From Pohlia nutans (Eukaryota; Streptophyta; Bryopsida; Bryales; Mniaceae): 64,000 nucleotides of DNA. The notes under the pieces are model-generated. The model was given only the letters and a program-made list of their open reading frames with translations, was not told the origin of the DNA and searched no databases. The stretch lies in the NCBI GenBank assembly GCA_022496805.1, contig CM040100.1:18691009-18755008 (forward strand). Reading direction: 5' to 3'. Position numbers and translations under genes: made by a program. Positions 26,280-36,667 of this stretch are shown piece by piece; position 1 is the stretch's first letter; each line of letters starts with the position of its first letter.

Positions 26280-29200
26280 TCAAAGGTCGGTCTCAGGCAT
26301 GACATATTTGTGCCTTCCACAGCGGTCACAGGCATCCGGAGCTTTGGATGGGGAGCGGTCATCAGCATGGAGCTTCAAGCCAGGCAAATCCAACTCCAAC
26401 ACGTCTCTCAATGCCTTGCTAGCCTGCGCTATTTGCTCTGACCTGTGTCCAACAACACAGCATCTGAGTGAGTGAATACGTAGCATTCACAAAATTTAAT
26501 GAAGAAGCCCAAACTGTGTTTCGAGTACACTGAATGGCATATTTAGTGTCCCGGGACACTTTCTCAACCCACACACTATTTAATTTTAGGGAGATATATT
26601 GTCCTTGTAAGAAAAAAATGGATGTAGTGTTCCAGTGACATATGTCAACTTTATAATAAACATGGCATGCCACCTCATGTCACTCTCATTACTTGGAAAG
26701 AACATGGTACTCACAATGAAAGTGGGAAAGACAAGTGACAAATTCCTATGTACTTGTCACTTGTCTTTCCCACTTTCATTGTTTTTTACCACAATTCGTT
26801 CAAAGGTGTGGCGAAAAAGAGTAATTATGGCTGCACAAACTTTAAAACCACAAAAAGTGAGCTAGCAAGTTCATCACAGAGCAATTAGGAAATGAGAGAA
26901 ATACTTGATTGTGAGAGGTGGCGAGAGTCGAATAATGTTGCCATGTGTAGGTTTGGCCAGAATTCCTCGATCCTTCAAACCAATACACACATCATACGCT
27001 GTGGCGTTGCCCAACCCTGGCTGGTGCAGCACCACGGCATTCAACAGCCCGCGACCGCGAACTTCTTTGATCAACTTGGGATGTGCCTTCTGCACAGCTT
27101 GTAAGTGCTCTCTCAACTCCACTCCCATTTTGTCTGCCCTGTTCACATTCCATGCACCAAGTACTCGTCGTTTATACAAATCTTTACCGATCAAACATAG
27201 CATTCTATAACCCATAGATTTCCTCCCTTACACTATTTCCATTAAATATAAAGAAAGATCGTGTAAGTATAAGAACCACGTTTCATAAATATAAGGTAAA
27301 CCACCCTATTTGAACCATGACTCATAGATAGTCACAAGTGTAAGGTAAACCACCCTATTTATGCCACTTATGTATTAGTCTCTGAAATTAAATCTTTTGA
27401 CATGTAATACATAGTGGCACAAATAAGATGACTAAGTGCACATGCCATATAAAAAGTGCACATGCTGAAATTTTCTACGTTTGAAAAAAGTGTAGTCATA
27501 TTTTACCTATAAAGTGTCAAAACTGAATGTACATTACATAAAAAAAAATGTAATGCAAATTTTAGAGGAGGGTGGGTATGTTCCCACCTCCCTCCCTTTA
27601 AAATTAAAAAAAATGTAGTGCAAACTTTAGAAGGGGGTGGGTATGTTTCCACCCCCCTCCTTAAAATTAAAAAAATGTAGCGCGAATTTTAAAGGGGGGT
27701 GGGTTTGTTCCCACCCCTCTTCCCCTTTTTAATAAAAAGAAACGCAGTGCACATAGCACTAAAAAATAGTGCACATAGCTATGTGCACTTTTAACGAAAC
27801 AAGTGTTGACTTCCAAATTGTGACACAAAGAGGGCAGTTTACCTTACATCTGGTCCTCTGAAGACGGAAAGGGGAAATCAAATATAAGTGCTATCAAATG
27901 AGACACCGTACTTTCCAAGACAAAAAGTCACTTCTGTTCAAAAAGAGGTGGATACAAACAGTAGAAGTACACTGTTAGTCGAAAATGTACGGTGAATGGA
28001 GAGGAATACCTTTTACAGAGCTCTTGTTCTCCCACTACTTCCAAATCAGCAATGCCCACAGCACTGGCTAACGGATTTCCTCCAAAAGTACTGCAGAGTA
28101 TATCAAAGAGAATAAGCTCTGTTGTCGTTGACTCAGTTTCCATCTCTCATAATGCAACTTCTATGTGAAACCAGCTAACCATCTCAAGAAGATCCATGAT
28201 ATCCTCCAAAAGCACTAGAAAATAGCAAAGTGAATAAGCTCTTTTGTCATTGACTCCGTTTTCTATCTCTTATGATGCAACTTATATGTGAAACCAGCTC
28301 AAGATGATCCATGCTATTGAGTAAATTGGTGCAAGACAAAAGAGCTTTTGAAATTTTCTTTTTGCTATCGAGTCATTAGAGTGTGCGGTAGGAAAGGAGA
28401 TTAGGAACTCTGGAATTCGATGATCTATAGTGCTAATATAGAAGCCTATATTACTTTTACAAAAAGTAGAAAGGGTTCAAGTGCTTTCAGTGCAAGAATG
28501 TTACAAATAATCACTAAATTTTGGTACAATCCCATGTAAGCTAACTTAAAAACAAATTGTGTAATTCACTTCAATATTTAGTAATTATTATTAAACTTCA
28601 TTTCTATACTATAATAGCGTATCTTGGATTTTTGTTATTATTTATTTTTATTGTGCTTCAATTAATCTTTATTGTTAGAACTTCACAAGGTCGAAATCCA
28701 CCTGCCATGCTCTCCCGGTCTGATGCACAACATGATATCCGCATCTGCAAGCACTGCACTTACTGGCAACACTCCTGCTCCCAAAGCCTTCCCTAAAATC
28801 TGCAATTCACAACCAGTGAGTTCGTTTCAAGAATGGTAAACCAACAATTTGGTTTTCAGTGAAATTAGATAGTTTCCGGAACTTTTAGACAACATCAGAA
28901 AGAGGATCTTTTCTATGATTCATGGGGAGATTTATGATTCATGAAACAGTTTAAAACCCTATCTAATGGCCACTTGAATAAAATACTAATATTTTTGGAG
29001 CATTCCTGTTGGGCAACTACTATTGGACCGGACTTAGAGGCTTTACACTGGGCTCCAAGTTCAATCAAAACTGGATCCGACTTTAAAAACCTTCAAATTG
29101 GACCCAATGGCTTTACACTTGGGTCCGGGTCCCAGTCCACATTTCATTATCTTATACAACTTGGACCCGAACCCCAATGTAAAGTGTCCACGATTCCAGA

Positions 29201-32200
29201 TAAAAAGAAACACTGAGTCCAAGAAATTCACATCATTTGAAAAGTAACATACCACAACATCAGGTCGAACATCCTCCCAGTCACACGCCAAGAGACGACC
29301 TGTGCGCGCAATCCCTGTTTGAATCTCATCGGCTATCATCAAAACATTATGTTTCGTGCATAACTCCCTAACCTTCTTCAAATATCCTTCTGGTGGCAGG
29401 ACAACCTATGAACATGATCTGTGGTTAGGAGCTTCTTATTCTGCTGAAAAAAACCCTTATTTCATGGCTGTACTTTCAAGAGCAGCTGGTATGAAAATTT
29501 GACCATTGACATAGAAGAATTCTTATGCTTTCATTCTAAGACAGAAGAATCTTATTATTGTTTCAAGAAATTTTAGACAGCATCGTAAGAGAATCTTTGC
29601 AATGATTCATGGGGAGATCTCACAAAGATTTCCCGTGATACATAGGGAAGCCTCCGTGTGACCGTATGGAGACCTCCCCATGAATTATGACTCTTTTTAT
29701 GATGTCTGAAAATTCCTGAAACAGTCTGGTTTTCCTCGAAACCCTGTTTTATACTGATTTTGAGTTGGAAAAAAACCAACCGGCTTCATGCAAAGATATA
29801 AATTGTGTAATCTGTGTGCCTAAAATGAGCACACCAACAAAGAGGTGAAACAAGCTATAACAAAGATACCCATGAATTAAAATAAAAAAACATTGTATTC
29901 AAGCATACCCCGGCTTCTCCTTGGATGGGCTCGAACAAGAATGCAGCTACTTTCTCTCCATTCTCTGCTTGTTCAACAATGAACCCAATTATTGTCTGAG
30001 TAAGTAAGGTAAACCGCCGTATTTGTGCCACTTTGTGGTCCATATGTATAAGTGTCTTACGTTTAAAATTTTGATATGTACAATACTAGTACATAGTAGC
30101 ACAAATAGAGTGACTTCCAAATCGTGGCACTAATAGGATGGCTTACCTTAGTGTTAGTAAGTGTAAATCCAGACAAAGAATTGATCTTCCAGCTAAATCA
30201 TAATCCAATCAGTAAGCATAAAGTCAATTGAAAACAATAGAGGATTAACGCCATGAAACGAAAGTAAACACACCAACCTTCCAGTAATTTAGCAAGAGCA
30301 TTCGCATCTCCAAAGTCTACTTTCGCATGACCTTCAAGTGCTGGTCCAAAACCACGCGTGGCCTCATTATCGCAGCTCATGGAAATGGCTGCCATTGTTC
30401 GACCGTGAAAACATCCACAGCACGAAATGATCACAGCCTGATACCCATCAACCCATTCATTTCATATGGACACTTAAAACACATCAACACATGACTGCTT
30501 CCTTATCTATAGGAGTCGAAACAAAGGTAACAAAATGTACCAAAAGAAAGAAGAAATCATGCCCTACATTTTTGAAAGTTTCTATAACTCCTTAAGGACC
30601 AAGGATTCATGGTTTTTAAATGATAAATTGAATCGATCATATTCAGATGGGACCAAATTTTATATCACTAGAGTTAGTGATGAACATTGTGTGCGATGGT
30701 AAATTTGAAAAAAAAGAAGTAAACATAGAATTTAATCAAAAGTACTTAAAAATCATGAGGTCCAATTCAGGCTTTGTGGTCCCTTAGGGGACAATCAGGT
30801 ATTTAGCTTGTAAAGTGAAATGTCTATTTTTAGCTTAAGTACTTGGGAGTGAATCCAGTCAAAGAAAAAGAAACTAAAAAAATGGATCACCAAAACTAAG
30901 AAATATTAGCATACCTCATCCTTGGCGATACCTTTCTTCTCATAGCCCCACTTCCGAGCCAACTTAAGCGCAGTTTCCACACCTTCAGCACCTGTGTTCA
31001 TGGGGAGCATCATCTCGTAGCCAAACATGGATGTCAACATCTTGGCAAACACAGGAAATTTGTCATTATGGAATGCTCGTGAACTCAGTGTCAGCCGTTG
31101 CGCTTGGTCCACCAAAGCATCCACAATCTTCTGATTCCCATGACCCTGTCATTCCGAGCCCATCAAAGATACAGGTGAGCCGTCTCTATTATTACTCACA
31201 ACTATTACACTCCCCCTATTTCACAGGAGAAAAAAGCTTTCTCAAAATAAAATCAAGCTAACCCCTAAACGTCCAACCGTCCAGAAAGTGGACGATGCAC
31301 AGAATCAAACACAGTTTTCTCATTCGTCATTGACTTTTGCAATGTGGATTTTTACTATATATTTTATTGTAAGTTAGCTTCATCCATGTGTGATCCGATT
31401 AGAAAGGGGTGATTTGTGAAATTTTATGCCTCATTTCATGTTGTAGTGATTCACCCAAAATTTCGAAGATTTCAGTGTAAAAGTGCTCTTAAAAAAGTCA
31501 ACTCATAAAATTAAGCAACCAAAAAACCTCCAAAGAACCCCCCATACTTATAGTATTACATTTCAACCCATCACAATAAATTTCATCCACAGATTGTCAA
31601 TATCTTATTCATAATCGAATTACAAAAGAATTTTCATTTTTAAGTTTCAAATTTTATACCAAAATATTGGTGACAACAATCATAGATCTAACCGTATGGA
31701 TAGAATCAAATATTCATAATGTACAACTTTTATTCATATATCAAGTTCAAAATATCCCTCTTAGTTACATTTTATAAGACATCTTTGAAATTCTTCAAAT
31801 CTGGAGAGGGGTGAGGACGTTTAGGGGTTAACCCCTAAAGGACCGAGGATTCATGGTTTTAAAACAAAAATTTCTATCAATCATATTGTGAAAAAAATAA
31901 TTCAAATGGGACCATATTTTATATCATCAGAATAAGTGAAGAACATACCATGTGTTGGTCAAAAAACAAATAAATTTGAACAAAAGGAAGTTCACATAAG
32001 ATCTACTCAAAATTGTAAAAAAAAAAAAAAAAAACATGAGACCCAATTTGGGCTTCTTGGTTCTTTAGGGGTTAACTTCTACTTTCATGCAAAGAAGTGT
32101 TAGTCTTTTACAAATTCATGTAATCTGAAATTGTATCCTTTTAAATGGGTCAAATAACGGTGTTAAATTTCAGTATGCCTATTATTGCTATTATTCCTAT

Positions 32201-33179
32201 TATTGTGTTTTAACACAAAACAACAAGGTTATCTGAAGGAGAAATCAACATTCAGCCTACCTGATTCACAGCAGAGTAAGCTGATAGAAAATCCAAGTAC
32301 TTGCGACCTTCAGGATCCCACACCTCCACATCCTTTGCCTTTGCAAACACCACCGGTACAGGATGGTAACTGGATTATCAATGCATACAAGCAGCACGGA
32401 ATTAAATATTCACATCACTACAACAAGAACTTTGTGTTAAGTCATAAGTCTGTAAGAGGCTGCATTCTGAAGCTAAGAACTAATAGCTGTAATGACCAGT
32501 ATTGGACTAGTGTAGCATTTTTCTACAGTGAAACCTTGGACAATGGTCCATTTTAAATACCGTGTAATACCAGTAATGAAAGCCACAAGACAAGGTGGAC
32601 AAAGCAAACAAGGTACATACTACAGAGGATCCGGAGGAGGAAACCTAACATACTATAGGAAGCTCTTCAAAGACCCTAATAAATCACTAACCTTACTAGT
32701 TAGGTTTGTGATGAGGCCAAAACAAACACTAGACTGTGCAAGCCATGTCTAATAAAAGCTTACCAAACAAGGGTTGATCTCATTGACTTTTAATTTCTTA
32801 AATAGATGAGGGTTTTCATAAATACTGTAAATAGGACTTTACCATACCGTAATGAATGTCAAGTCCTCTAATTCCAAGGAAATGCTCATAATACACTTAA
32901 ACTTCTTGATTATGGTCTTCTCTAAAACATTCTACACACCTGCCACTCTATCATTAACATAGTGAAAAAGTGGTAAGATTAAAGAGGTGTAAGTGTAACT
33001 CACTTATGTGCGCTGAACTTGTGCTCCAATCCAATAAGGTCATCAGAGGAAGGAGGAGACTGCTGAGCCACTGCTGATTGTGTGCTATGTCCATGTCTCT
33101 GCATCACAAGCGCACATGCTTGGCCATTCAAATAGGAGCGCCTGGCAATGGTCTGCATCAGCCTCACTTTTGAGGCCAT
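26280..33179 (-). CDS. OAT: Ornithine delta-aminotransferase, complete, ten exons
   Basis: PLP-dependent ornithine--oxo-acid aminotransferase (class III), mitochondrial in plants; makes glutamate-5-semialdehyde from ornithine in arginine catabolism. Exons (minus): 33179-33004, 32369-32261, 31145-30915, 30437-30278, 29964-29909, 29405-29253, 28799-28702, 28090-28010, 27138-26905, 26442-26280; 486 residues with frame kept throughout. The N-terminus [19 protein letters not shown] is Arg-rich and presequence-like; then [115 protein letters not shown] (PLP lysine of GKALG), [33 protein letters not shown], and the plant C-terminus CDRCGRHKY. Length is close to plant OAT (about 475). Several introns carry transposons. 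A donor AAG|GTGAGA at 34250 suggests a spliced 5' leader. Confidence 0.95.
26526..26790 (+). repeat. Dispersed repeat R (copy 2) with perfect 29-bp hairpin, in OAT intron 9
   Basis: Homologous in reverse to 19127-19360. At its right side a perfect 29-bp inverted repeat, 26713-26741 and 26754-26782 (core GAAAGTGGGAAAGACAAGTG), has a 12-bp loop. In the other copy the corresponding place reads AATGAAAGTGAGGGTGACAAG without the second arm. Confidence 0.7.
27342..27847. mobile_element. MITE of the GTAAGGTAAACC family, in OAT intron 8
   Basis: Left end GTAAGGTAAACCACCCTATT (27342; a second partial left end at 27292), right end GGGCAGTTTACCTTAC (to 27847). A shorter relative with the same tips is at 30005-30151. 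The interior contains the palindromic minisatellite at 27541-27730 and AGTGCACATAGCTATGTGCAC. Confidence 0.65.
27541..27730. repeat. Three-unit palindromic minisatellite
   Basis: Three units of about 62-65 bp (ATGTARYGCRAA at 27548, 27613 and 27675). Each has an AT-rich half followed by a GC-rich hairpin: GGAGGGTGGG-loop-CCCACCTCC, GGGGGTGGG-loop-CCACCCCCC, GGGGGGTGGG-loop-CCCACCCC. The G-runs could also stack. Confidence 0.8.
28077..28315. repeat. Tandem duplication of the exon 8 acceptor region of OAT
   Basis: 28077-28197 covers the first bases of OAT exon 8 and the upstream intron; 28201-28315 is a diverged second copy (TCCTCCAAAAGTACTGCAG versus TCCTCCAAAAGCACTAGAA; both followed by AATAAGCTCT and AACCAGCT). 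The outer copy keeps a CTAG instead of the CTGCAG at the working acceptor. Confidence 0.75.
28851..28950. mobile_element. Intronic MITE family M (copy 2, one end only), OAT intron 6
   Basis: GGTTTTCAGTGAAATTAG, then GGAACTTTTAGACAACATCA and ATGATTCATGGGGAG, the left half of the element seen at 9125. The right end is missing. A GGACC/GGGTCC-rich segment follows to about 29200. Confidence 0.6.
29555..29746. mobile_element. Intronic MITE family M (copy 3), OAT intron 5
   Basis: AAATTTTAGACAGCATCGTA, then TGATTCATGGGGAG, inverted CCTCCCCATGAATTATG, ATGATGTCTGAAAATTCCTG and CTGGTTTTCCTCGAAACCCT. Modules occur in the same order as in the 9125 copy. The outermost tip on the left is lost. Confidence 0.65.
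30005..30151. mobile_element. Short GTAAGGTAAACC-family MITE, OAT intron 4
   Basis: The left end GTAAGGTAAACCGCCGTATT continues TGTGCCAC; the right end GTGGCACTAATAGGATGGC continues TTACCTTA. These are imperfect 26-bp inverted repeats around a 95-bp centre. Its tips match those of the longer element in intron 8 of the same gene (27342-27847). Confidence 0.75.
30583..30792 (+). mobile_element. TTAA-type MITE, family A (copy 4), OAT intron 3
   Basis: The interior matches family A (AAGGACCAAGGATTCATGG, ATGGGACCAAATTTTATATC, GGTCCCTTAGGGGA). The outer TTAA is degraded on both sides (ATAACTCC and GGGGACAA). It is older than the neighbouring copy at 31828. Confidence 0.75.
31258..31831 (+). mobile_element. 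TTAA-bounded element, family B (copy 3), OAT intron 2
   Basis: About 574 bp: left CTAACCCCTAAACGTCCAAC, followed by the palindrome CGTCCAGAAAGTGGACG; right GAGGACGTTTAGGGGTTAA. The best-preserved family B copy here, used as the reference for 6023, 18547, 35050 and 53643. No coding capacity. Its right TTAA (31828-31831) is also the left TTAA of the next element. Confidence 0.88.
31828..32075 (+). mobile_element. TTAA-bounded MITE, family A (copy 5), OAT intron 2
   Basis: Begins TTAACCCCTAAAGGACCGAG, ends TTGGTTCTTTAGGGGTTAA. The interior is family A with an A18 run near 32015. It abuts family B copy 3 with a single shared TTAA, as expected if one element inserted at the border TTAA of the other. 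Confidence 0.88.
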
Positions 33180-34570
33180 CTTTGCAGCTGAATGGTTACG
33201 TTATCACCAGTTTTGATACTTAAACTTCTCCTCAAAGTCGCTGGAACTTCCTGCTGCAAAAGCCAACTATTCAAATTACATGTAATTTACTCTGTTGCAG
33301 GGATCAGCTTTCTGATAATCATAACATTCTTGGAAAGAGCTCCAAACATATCAGGGTATTCAAAATACTCCAACTCTCTGACAACTTCTTTCCTTGATAC
33401 ATATTAACCCCTACGCATCTAAAACGCCCAATATGGCCATCTGCATCACTGAACTTTGCAACGGTGGCGTTTTCTTATTTTACCTCGGTTTTCTGATTAC
33501 AATACATCATTTTAAAGCTCTTGTTCTATACTACAAGATCAACAGTGTCGATCGTGTCAAATTGAAGTCATTTTCACACAAACAGATGATTTGCAGCACG
33601 GGGTCCAATTTTCCTACAGAAAATACAGTGGACGCTCAGGGGTTAAGTTCAAGAATGACAAGTGTTATAGGCACGCAAAATTCAACGAGATGATTTCATA
33701 AGCACCCTGTTGGTGTGATAAAGGTTTCCAGCAATCATAACATTCTTGAAAAGAGCTGCAAACACCGAATTCAAGGAAGAATGAGGGTATCCAAGATCCT
33801 CGAGCTCAAAATTGAAAGCGTTGAACTCAACAAACCAATTATAATATTAAGCCAGTGTAGGTACAGAGCGAAATGAGTGGACAGTCAATACTACTCTAAA
33901 ATCCTCATGATGGAGTCTCATAAGTACCTTCTCTTCATTGACCAAAACCCTAATTACTCCATCCATCTCCCTCTATTCAGAATTCGTGCTCGGGAGTTAG
34001 AAAAATTTGCACCACATCCTCTCTTACTCAAAAAATTCCTTATAAAAAAGAACGAACAAGTGACACCACCGTCTGAAAATGTACAACTCTGGTACATGTT
34101 CCAGCCTCTGGATGTCTTGAAGTTCTTTCTCTCCCATGCGAAATGAATATCACATCGACAAAGAAAAGAAAAGAAAAGAAAAGAAAAGAAAAGAAGAAGA
34201 GTTCCGAGTTTTGTTGCTTCCAAAAAAAGAATAAGAGATAGATTCTCACCTTAATTTCGATGACTCAGAACACAGAAACTGTCGAGCGTTGTGCTTTGTC
34301 GACTCACTTTCAATTCACTTCACCGCTTCATGATCCTCCAGTGGAAGAAATTCCTGCACACGATGCGTCCCCTTTGTTTGTCCAATTCTGCACGATCAAA
34401 CTGACTCTGACTTCGGCAAGGACACGCAATTGATTTGCAAACTGAAAAAGAGTTTTGTTAGGCGATCTTTGGCTGTGCAAGTGGCCATGGTCACCGTCGT
34501 GGATGCTTAGCATTCAGAGGCTCTGTCTCAAGTGTGAATTGGGTTCAGGATATACGAGGTGTGATTCGGG
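33180..34570 (-). promoter_or_regulatory. OAT 5' leader and promoter region
   Basis: A good donor on the minus strand (AAG|GTGAGAATCT, exon edge 34250) and an acceptor-like TTTTGCAG near 33255 suggest a leader intron. That intron would contain the TTAA element at 33404-33646 and an (AAAAG)n run at 34161-34195. CDS-like features are absent. The transcription start is not resolvable. Confidence 0.45.
33404..33646. mobile_element. TTAA-bounded element, family H, upstream of OAT
   Basis: About 243 bp: left TTAACCCCTACGCATCTAAA, right GTGGACGCTCAGGGGTTAA. TTAA at both ends; the CCCCTRMGC tips are inverted with mismatches. Single copy here. It lies 225 bp from the OAT start codon, within the proposed leader intron. 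Confidence 0.65.
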
Positions 34571-34614
34571 TTCAAGTGTGAATGGGATTTCCTGTACCTA
34601 AACTGTGCATCCAG

Positions 34615-34874
34615 TTCAATATTGTCAAAATTCTCATATTATTTATAAAAAATTTAATAGAAAATTGTTGATTTGGGATTTTAAAGTGAATTTCAAAAGA
34701 AAATCTTGCAAAATTATTTTAAAACTATTAATAATTCTTTTGATAAATCCAACCGTACAAATGTGATCTACACATTAAAATTTACAACTTTTCTTTATAT
34801 ATCAACTCCATTTTTGTAATTCATCAAACATTTTATAACACATTTTTGAAGTCGGTGGTGGATCTGGACATTAA
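34615..34874 (+). mobile_element. TTAA-type element, family F (copy 1, left end missing)
   Basis: Matches the right part of the complete family F element at 54192-54747 (TAAATCCAACCGTACAAATG, TTCATCAAACATTTTATAA, GGACRTTAAC). It ends at a TTAA (34871-34874) shared with the next element. Confidence 0.65.
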
Positions 34875-35547
34875 CTCTTTAACGCGCCAGCGTCCACATA
34901 GTGGACGACGCACAGATTGAAACTACTCGATTCTCATCCAAATCGGACAGTTTTCATCCACCAAAATTTCTCTTAGTTCTTGAGCAAGTTGACTATCCTT
35001 TGTACGGTTTGGATCTTCAAAAAAGGTTATTATGAATAAAAGTTGTACGTAACTAAAAGGGATATTTTGAATTTGATATATGAATAAAAGTTGTACATTA
35101 TGAATATTCGATTCTATCCATACGGTTAGATCTATGATTGCTGTAACGAATATTTTTGTATAAAATTTGAAGCTTAAAATCCAAAATTCTTTTGGTAAAT
35201 TGATTAGGAATAAATATATCAACAATCTGTGGATGAAATTGTTGTGATTGGTTGAAATGCAATACTCTAAGTGTAGCGATTTTTGGAGATTTTTTGGCTG
35301 CTTAATTCGATAAGTTGACTTTTTTAAGAGCAACTTATACACTGAAATCTTCAAAATTTTGAGTGAATCACTACAGCATAAAAATTTCACAAACCATCCC
35401 CTTTCTAATCGAATCACACATGCATAAAACTAACTTCCCATAAAATATATAGTAAAAAATCCCACGCTGCAAAAAGTCAATGACAGATGAGAAAACTATA
35501 TTGGATTCTGTACATCCTCCACTTTTTGGACGGTTGGACGTTTAGGG
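34871..35547. mobile_element. Chimera: family F left end joined to reversed family B (copy 4)
   Basis: It starts TTAACTCTTTAACGCGCCAG followed by the palindrome GCGTCCACATAGTGGACG, as in family F. From about 35050 to 35547 the sequence is family B reversed (AAAAGTTGTACATTATGAAT to GGACGGTTGGACGTTTAGGG). The final TTAA is lost (GGGCTCTAG). Either B inserted into F with later loss, or two elements recombined. Confidence 0.7.
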
Positions 35548-35613
35548 CTCTAGAATCTAGAATCTCCTCACTACACAAAGTTGACTAGAGCTTACTCTAC
35601 TCGTCAGGCCTAC

Positions 35614-35644
<31 letters not shown>

Positions 35645-36535
35645 CATGCTAGATGCTTCTTTGGACGACATGAGATGTAGCAATAGAAGACTGGGACAAC
35701 CAAAGCTTCATTTCTTGGCTGCTTCCCTGAGCATCATTCAAGGCCTGGCCTTCATTATCTGGTCCGCCTTTCCAGTGCACCAACCGTACCCCTGCCGTTC
35801 GTCCTTTTCCGTGCACTCTTCTTAAACAGAGTACTTCTCGTCAGCTAACAAATTATGCTCACTTCACCTTCAATCTCAAGCTGCTCACCTAAACTTCATT
35901 AGATCGATTCATTCATTCTTCGGTCCCCACTCACCAACTCCTGGAACTAGCTCCGTTTCTTCCACAATGCAGTGATATCTCTGTCGGACTCAGTAGTACT
36001 ACTTTAGTTCTAACTCTAGCTGTACGTGTTTGATTCGATCTAGGAGGTTTGTGTGATTCTCATCTCATCAGGTTGTTGTTTCATTGAATCTGAGAATAAC
36101 AACCAGTTTGGTTGCTTTCGTTAGTTAGTTTTTGTTTGAAGAAAGGTCTCTGCAATTAACTAGGGGTGTCGTCGAGTCAGAGTTTATCTACCTGTGAAAG
36201 AGAGTTATGTACCAGCTTTGGTAGGCCGCATGCAAACATCAATAGCGCATTCCAATGTTGAATTGTGTGGAGCCTTGAATGATCGAACAGCTAAAGATTC
36301 ACGCTTGATCAGAGTGTTTTGGTTTTTGGTAAGGAAGGTATATTGATTGCAAGCTAGTGATCGAGCTAGTTAGTTCTTTAGTTCTGTAGATTGCGATCGA
36401 CGAACTAGGAAGGCTTCGGATTCTATCTGTGGCAGCAATATATTGCCGCGGTTCTGATGCTCTGTCAAGTTCTTGCTTCTGAGAACGGCAATCATGCATG
36501 TGGGTGAGTTGAAGGATTGAAGACTGGTATTGTCA
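35548..36535. other. Intergenic region with (TAA)n, possibly a non-coding transcript
   Basis: A (TAA)n microsatellite at 35614-35643, then about 900 bp of less AT-rich, ORF-poor sequence leading to the hairpin at 36540. No protein family was recognised. It could be the 5' part of a hairpin precursor transcript or plain intergenic DNA. Confidence 0.4.
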
Positions 36536-36539
36536 GAAT

Positions 36540-36652
36540 CAAGCTTGCAGGATCATCATACACTCTCTCCGTTTCCCTTCCGCCGTTTCTTTTATTGATG
36601 CTGGGAAGGGAAGCGGAAAGAGTGCATCATGATCTGCGAGCTGCTAATGCAT
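36540..36652. ncRNA. MicroRNA-like hairpin (candidate)
   Basis: A stem of nearly 50 bp around a loop of about 21 nt. The 5' arm AGCTTGCAGGATCATCATA + CACTCTCTCCGTTTCCCTTC pairs with the 3' arm GAAGGGAAGCGGAAAGAGTG + CATCATGATCTGCGAGCT. Mismatches are isolated (C-C, A-C, C-A), with a G-U pair and one bulged G, which is the asymmetry typical of plant pre-miRNAs. The mature strand is unknown; it does not match a conserved plant family I can recall. A Stowaway-type MITE is the alternative (CTCTCTCCGTTTC-like tip), but pairing continues well outside that tip. Confidence 0.5.
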
Positions 36653-36667
36653 GAAGATGAAGATTTA

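Noticed and set aside
36540..36652. Assignment of the hairpin to the miR482/2118 family
   Set aside because: Only a short CTTTCCG-like similarity exists and the rest of the 22-nt consensus does not fit; kept as an unassigned candidate.
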